Both the position numbers and the translations under genes were made by a program. This document shows, one piece after another, positions 6,647 to 10,333 of a DNA stretch of 10,333 nt. Source of the stretch: Akkermansiaceae bacterium (GTDB taxonomy: Bacteria; Verrucomicrobiota; Verrucomicrobiia; Verrucomicrobiales; Akkermansiaceae); assembly GCA_018676385.1 (NCBI GenBank), contig JABHEX010000047.1, positions 1 through 10,333 of the forward strand, read 5' to 3'. The notes beneath the pieces are model-generated. The model did no database searches. It was not told the origin of the DNA and saw nothing but the letters and a program-made list of their open reading frames with translations. Positions within the stretch are counted from its first letter, which is position 1. The number at the start of each line of letters is the position of its first letter.

Positions 6647-6741
6647 AATAAAATTGGGGCGGCTCAATAGTTCCGATCAGCAGAAATCAATTAGATGAAT
6701 ATTGATGACTCGGCGCAGTGAGATTCTGTATGCACAACTGG

Positions 6742-9132
6742 CTACCTCCTTGTAGGATATCGCAAATACGGACGCTGACTCGCAGCAGGAATCGCCGGAG
6801 CCTGCTTGTCCGGGACTGTAGCCTCAGACCTAGGCTTTTCCGGAAGTATTCCATCAGCAAAATCACGTGTCGGTTTTGAGGCATTATAACGACGTTCCAT
6901 ATCGGACTGTGCTTGTTGCTGACTTTCCTCCCCAACAACTATTTGAGGCTGGATAAATATAAGCAGCTCACGCCTATCCACGTCTTTTTGAGTCTGCCCA
7001 AAAAGCCGCCCCAAACCGGGGATGCGGCTTAGTATTGGCACACCGCTTTTTGTTATCTTTGACGATTCTGTTACCAAGCCCCCAAGCACAACCGTTGAAT
7101 TATTGGCAACAGTTACAGTCGTAGAAATAGATTCTGTAACAATAGTTGGAATGAAGTTACCATCAATTTCTTGACTGTCCTGAGTATCCTCATTGAGCAA
7201 AGAAATTCGCAATGTCACTTCGTGTTCTGAATTGATTAATGGTACAACTTCGAATCGAAGTAATACATCACGATATTCGATATTGGTACTTTGGGTCGTC
7301 CCTGTGTTGGCTCCACTTGTAAAGGTGTTTGTTGGCACAGCAATTCTACGGCCCGATGAAATGACAGCAACACGGTTGTTTGCTGTGTATACTGTTGGAC
7401 GCGACAGCACCTTAAAATTCGTTTGTGATTCTAGCGCTCTGAGCATGCCAGTGAAGTCTTTGATGCGACCGTATAGATTAAGCCCGCCCACTGATGCACC
7501 CGCTGCCGTGTTAAGGCCTGCGATTGAACCCAACGTGGATAGGTCCTGGAGCGCGCCAGCACCCCCGGTGGTTCCAGCCCCTTGCCGACTACCACCATCA
7601 GCCAAACGACCGAGACTGACTCCAAAATCTAAATCATCACCCAGACTAACTTGTCCAAATACAGTTGATATCATCACCTGCTGCGGACGTCCATCAAGCT
7701 TGTCGATGAGTTCGGTCACGATACGCAGACTTTCTGGTGGCCCCTGAACTAGTATGCTGTTAGCTAGGTTGTCAGCAACAATAAATGTTTTTCCAATAAC
7801 GATGGATTCGGGCACTTCACTCACATTAAACGCTTCAACCGAATCTATACTGTTGCGGCTGCCATTCTGTCCATTTTGGTTTCTGCTCGTCGCCTGATTC
7901 CTAGTCTGATTAGTCTGACTGCGGTTGTTTCTTGCATTACCTCCCTGACTACTTGCCGTCGGCCCAGCTGCCGCTTCAAGAGCATCTGCTGCCACTTGTA
8001 GAAAATCACTTGCAATGACAAAACGTAATTTTATTTTAATGAAGTTATTTTTATTCGTCGGAGAGTCGAATTCGCGAGCAAGCCCTTCTACAAATACAAT
8101 GTCAACTGGGCGCCCCATGATGAAAATTTTATTCAACCTTTGGCTGGCGACAATTTGCACTGGAATATCTTCTCCAGCTGCTGTCGTGCCAGCACTGGTT
8201 GCCGTCTTAGCCGGCTTGCCGGGAACGGGTGGTCGGTTTCCTGTATTAGTTGATCGAGCTGCACCCGCAGTTGTCACACCAGCTGTGGTTTTACGTTGTT
8301 GCTGAGCATTCATTATCTCATTGAGTGTCGTGGCAAGTTCCTCGGCATCTGCGAACTTCAGCTGCACCCAAGCTGTACTAACATTTCCTGCTGCCACATC
8401 GATATATCGTTGTTGGTTTATTAACTTTCTAACAAACGTTGCTTTGCCAGTAATTAGCACCGCAGAAGCATTTGGCACTGGAGCAATTTTCGCCCCTGGT
8501 CCAAGCCCATGAATACTCTGCGTGAATGTTCTTACCGCCTCTTCCGGTTTAATGAAACCGAGCTTCATGAAATAGGAAATGTAAGTATCCCCATCAGGAA
8601 TATTTGCAGGATCATCAATGATACCCTCCAGCTCACTGGGGCCGTTGGCACCGGTGCCTTGTGCCTTAGGGAGCAGCTTGACTTCATTAGCTCCGCTGGG
8701 AACAAAAACAAACCCTTCCATATCCAGCACTTTAACCAACAGGTTAGCGGCCTCTCGATTGGTAAGTGGCCCTCGTTGATAGAATCTGATTTCTAAATTT
8801 TGAGTAGCCGAACTAAGCAAAACTCGCTTACCTGTGTAATCGGAGTAAGCATCAGCTACACCTTGGTCATCCCAGTTAGAACCATCAATAATCTGCCCAG
8901 CCCGACATGCCAACGCCAGAGGATTGTGCTGCTTAACTTGCTGAGGTCCGCGCACTCCCCCTGGAACAGGTGCAGCGGGCTTTACTGCCGGAACAGCAGC
9001 GTTACTAACAGACGGTATGGCACCGGCAGGATTCTGAGTTGGCGTTGTCGGTTTGGGAGTCGCAGGCCTCTGCGCCTGAGATGGCAACACGGTTACTGCA
9101 AGAAGAAGAAGGAGTGCAATGGTATGTTTCAT
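6742..9132 (-). CDS. Secretin, outer-membrane channel of type II secretion / type IV pilus type
   Basis: 796 residues. Signal peptide 1-20 (SQA/QR) with no lipobox, then a Pro/Ala-rich linker (21-65). Periplasmic domains: N0 about 82-155, N1 about 185-245, N2 about 253-357, N3 about 363-481. The beta-barrel secretin domain runs about 485-735 and includes the signature VPILSRIPGLGRLFG (698-712), then RRELLIFIQPQIV. Low-complexity loops interrupt N2 (Thr/Ala/Pro, about 277-320) and N3 (Asn/Gln/Arg/Ser, about 385-428). The tail (736-796) is Pro/Arg-rich with no recognisable pilotin-binding domain. Twelve to fifteen subunits of such proteins form the gated outer-membrane pore. The gene starts 27 bases after the small exported-protein gene, in a pilO-pilP-pilQ-like order. 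GspD versus PilQ naming cannot be settled here: the N0-N3 layout without AMIN domains resembles GspD, the gene order resembles pilQ. Confidence 0.93.
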   Translation of the reverse strand: MKHTIALLLLLAVTVLPSQAQRPATPKPTTPTQNPAGAIPSVSNAAVPAVKPAAPVPGGVRGPQQVKQHNPLALACRAGQIIDGSNWDDQGVADAYSDYTGKRVLLSSATQNLEIRFYQRGPLTNREAANLLVKVLDMEGFVFVPSGANEVKLLPKAQGTGANGPSELEGIIDDPANIPDGDTYISYFMKLGFIKPEEAVRTFTQSIHGLGPGAKIAPVPNASAVLITGKATFVRKLINQQRYIDVAAGNVSTAWVQLKFADAEELATTLNEIMNAQQQRKTTAGVTTAGAARSTNTGNRPPVPGKPAKTATSAGTTAAGEDIPVQIVASQRLNKIFIMGRPVDIVFVEGLAREFDSPTNKNNFIKIKLRFVIASDFLQVAADALEAAAGPTASSQGGNARNNRSQTNQTRNQATSRNQNGQNGSRNSIDSVEAFNVSEVPESIVIGKTFIVADNLANSILVQGPPESLRIVTELIDKLDGRPQQVMISTVFGQVSLGDDLDFGVSLGRLADGGSRQGAGTTGGAGALQDLSTLGSIAGLNTAAGASVGGLNLYGRIKDFTGMLRALESQTNFKVLSRPTVYTANNRVAVISSGRRIAVPTNTFTSGANTGTTQSTNIEYRDVLLRFEVVPLINSEHEVTLRISLLNEDTQDSQEIDGNFIPTIVTESISTTVTVANNSTVVLGGLVTESSKITKSGVPILSRIPGLGRLFGQTQKDVDRRELLIFIQPQIVVGEESQQQAQSDMERRYNASKPTRDFADGILPEKPRSEATVPDKQAPAIPAASQRPYLRYPTRR

Positions 9133-9159
9133 GAAATTGTTCTAGAATGGGAAATTAAC

Positions 9160-9708
9160 TTATTTATTTTTTTTGGGTACTATCCTCTGGCGTCCAGATC
9201 TAGTTGATGATGATCTACTACCCGGAATTGGTGGGCTCACCCGAGATGCCGTGCCAGTCTTGCGGCTAGGCACTCTTTTTGTGGATGTAGGGCGCACCTT
9301 GATGAGCTTCTCATCATAGCTTAGCCAGCCCTCTTGGCTACCTTTGCGAACGCGCACACGAGAGTTCGAACTGTTATTGGTATCTTGCTCCACATCAAGA
9401 AGTTGAAATTCGCCAGCACTAAAACCTGGTATGAAGCGAATGCGCTCCTTGCGGTTTTTTTTGTTAATCAAAGTCACTGAATATCCGCCCTCGATAGGGC
9501 GTATACTGCCGAGCATCCAGTCACGCTCCAGTGGGGTTTCTACCTTAACCCGTTCTGGGGGTGGAGGCTTGATAGTAAAAGGCGAACTGCTAATTAAGCC
9601 CATAAAATGCGCGACACTTGGTTTTTTCGGTGGAGCTGCAGATACCAAAACAACCAAACTCAAAGAAAAACTCACGGGGAAAAAAGAACGTCGCAATATG
9701 GCTTTCAT
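9160..9708 (-). CDS. Small exported protein in PilP position
   Basis: 182 residues. Signal peptide about 1-24 (RRSFFPVSFSLSLVVLVSAA), without a lipoprotein Cys. A Pro-rich stretch follows (IKPPPPERV, 46-54), then a compact beta-rich segment about 62-138 (WMLGSIRPIEGGYSVTLINK... and EGWLSYDEKLIKV). The last 44 residues hold 13 Lys/Arg and no acidic residue and look disordered (SRSSSTRSGRQR). Between a PilO-like gene and a secretin gene, the expected neighbour is pilP, whose product has a small beta domain related to the GspC HR domain and binds the secretin. Size, export signal and the beta segment fit, but I see no diagnostic PilP motif, so the functional match rests on position. The ATG at 9708 directly begins the signal peptide; no Shine-Dalgarno is visible. 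Confidence 0.75.
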   Translation of the reverse strand: MKAILRRSFFPVSFSLSLVVLVSAAPPKKPSVAHFMGLISSSPFTIKPPPPERVKVETPLERDWMLGSIRPIEGGYSVTLINKKNRKERIRFIPGFSAGEFQLLDVEQDTNNSSNSRVRVRKGSQEGWLSYDEKLIKVRPTSTKRVPSRKTGTASRVSPPIPGSRSSSTRSGRQRIVPKKNK

Positions 9709-9776
9709 GATTTTATATCGTGTTTATATGTATTTAACGCCTTGTTGCCAGTTATTTGTCTGTTCGGCATGGTTGT

Positions 9777-10333
9777 TTAATTTGAGGTATCAGCAGAGGT
9801 CACATCTGAGCCTTCAGATACGGGGGAAAACCACTGAGCAAGCTCCAATTCACAGTCCATCCGGGTAGCATCGTCACGCTGAGGAGCTATCATCAAGCGA
9901 GTGATAGATCGTGATTTTTTGGGGTCCTGTAAGTCAACAAGCCAACGGTAAATTTCTGCGTCTCGACCGTTCGCGATCACCTTAACCTTAGCACTGCGAA
10001 AAATCCCTCCCTCAGATAGATCTTCACGTTGAAGAATTGGGCGTTTCTTCATTAATACACGATACCGACTGGCAGATTGCTCGGCATAGGTGGCAAGCTC
10101 TGCACGAATTCTGCCGTGTATGCCATCAGCTGGTTGGTTCTCGATAAACCAGTCCCATTCATCATACCGATTTTTTGCCTTCGCAAGTTTATCACTTTTT
10201 TCCTCGATCTCATTCTTGCCGTTAGCCAATACCACAGTCAAACGCTGCTTACCCTTATTGTAGAGATTATACACAAAGATGTTGGCGATCACAAACGCAG
10301 CAACAACTAGAAGAGTCAGTAGTTTTTTCTCCC
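9777..10333 (-). CDS. PilO/GspM-like inner-membrane protein (partial, N-terminus beyond right edge)
   Basis: The frame is open to the right edge; 184 codons are visible. An in-frame GTG at 10292 lies inside the membrane segment and is not the real start. The visible part begins EKKLLTLLVV, and a membrane helix runs through VVAAFVIANIFVYNLY. A charged, probably coiled-coil region comes next (ANGKNEIEEKSDKLAKAKNRYDEWDWF), then an alpha/beta segment (GGIFRSAKVKVIANGRDAEIYRWLVDLQ and RSITRLMIAP...MDCELELAQWF) that fits the ferredoxin-like fold of PilO, PilN and GspM. These bitopic proteins form the inner-membrane platform of type IV pili and type II secretion systems and contact PilP/GspC. The gene is followed by the PilP-position gene after 68 bases and then the secretin. 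Topology and context are strong; the specific family name is inference. Confidence 0.75.
   Translation of the reverse strand, partial: EKKLLTLLVVAAFVIANIFVYNLYNKGKQRLTVVLANGKNEIEEKSDKLAKAKNRYDEWDWFIENQPADGIHGRIRAELATYAEQSASRYRVLMKKRPILQREDLSEGGIFRSAKVKVIANGRDAEIYRWLVDLQDPKKSRSITRLMIAPQRDDATRMDCELELAQWFSPVSEGSDVTSADTSN

Noticed and set aside
6647..6741. Possible promoter (GGAAC, ECF -35-like) before the phosphodiesterase
   Set aside because: A GGAAC is present near 6675, but the matching -10 would fall in the start codon; no hairpin or other signal found in this 95-base gap.
7193..7747. 184-codon plus-strand frame opposite the secretin
   Set aside because: Antisense shadow of the secretin domain; Ser/Pro/Arg-rich composition with no motif.
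1..10333. Mobile element, CRISPR, tRNA or phage remnants
   Set aside because: I found no transposase or integrase frame, no regularly spaced repeats, no cloverleaf-like segment and no direct-repeat boundaries; the genes read as ordinary chromosome.

Overview
The window reads as chromosomal DNA of a Gram-negative bacterium. The best guess is Verrucomicrobiota, Opitutae-like. Support: outer-membrane machinery (a secretin and an OmpA-type peptidoglycan-binding domain), a six-domain ribosomal protein S1, start sites mostly lacking a Shine-Dalgarno sequence, and an alkaline-phosphatase-superfamily protein of a type I remember from Verrucomicrobiota, Bacteroidota and Cyanobacteria. The taxonomic call is inference. 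I see no tRNA, rRNA, CRISPR, insertion sequence or phage gene.

Layout, right to left, because almost everything is on the minus strand. (1) 10333-6742: the end of a secretion or pilus operon. It has a PilO/GspM-like inner-membrane protein (cut by the window edge), a small exported protein in the PilP position, and a full-length secretin (GspD/PilQ type). (2) 6646-5285: a cytosolic-looking phosphodiesterase/alkaline phosphatase-fold protein in which most of the usual metal ligands are replaced. (3) 5227-3388: a tight three-gene cassette of ECF sigma factor, single-pass membrane protein (candidate anti-sigma factor, overlapping the sigma gene by 8 bp) and exported PDZ-domain protein. (4) 3131-1419: rpsA, with a structured 5' leader and a strong intrinsic terminator. 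(5) 1046-1336, plus strand: a small protein I do not recognise. (6) 950 to the left edge: a membrane-anchored OmpA-domain protein, divergent from the small gene, with promoter-like elements that overlap in the shared 95-bp gap.

How they may work together: PilO-like, PilP-position protein and secretin would form the alignment subcomplex and outer-membrane channel of a type II secretion or type IV pilus-like machine. The sigma/membrane/PDZ cassette looks like an envelope-signalling unit with the PDZ protein as possible periplasmic sensor; its regulon is not visible here. rpsA is housekeeping. No intergenic gap exceeds 300 bases; the longest (3132-3387) holds the rpsA leader.
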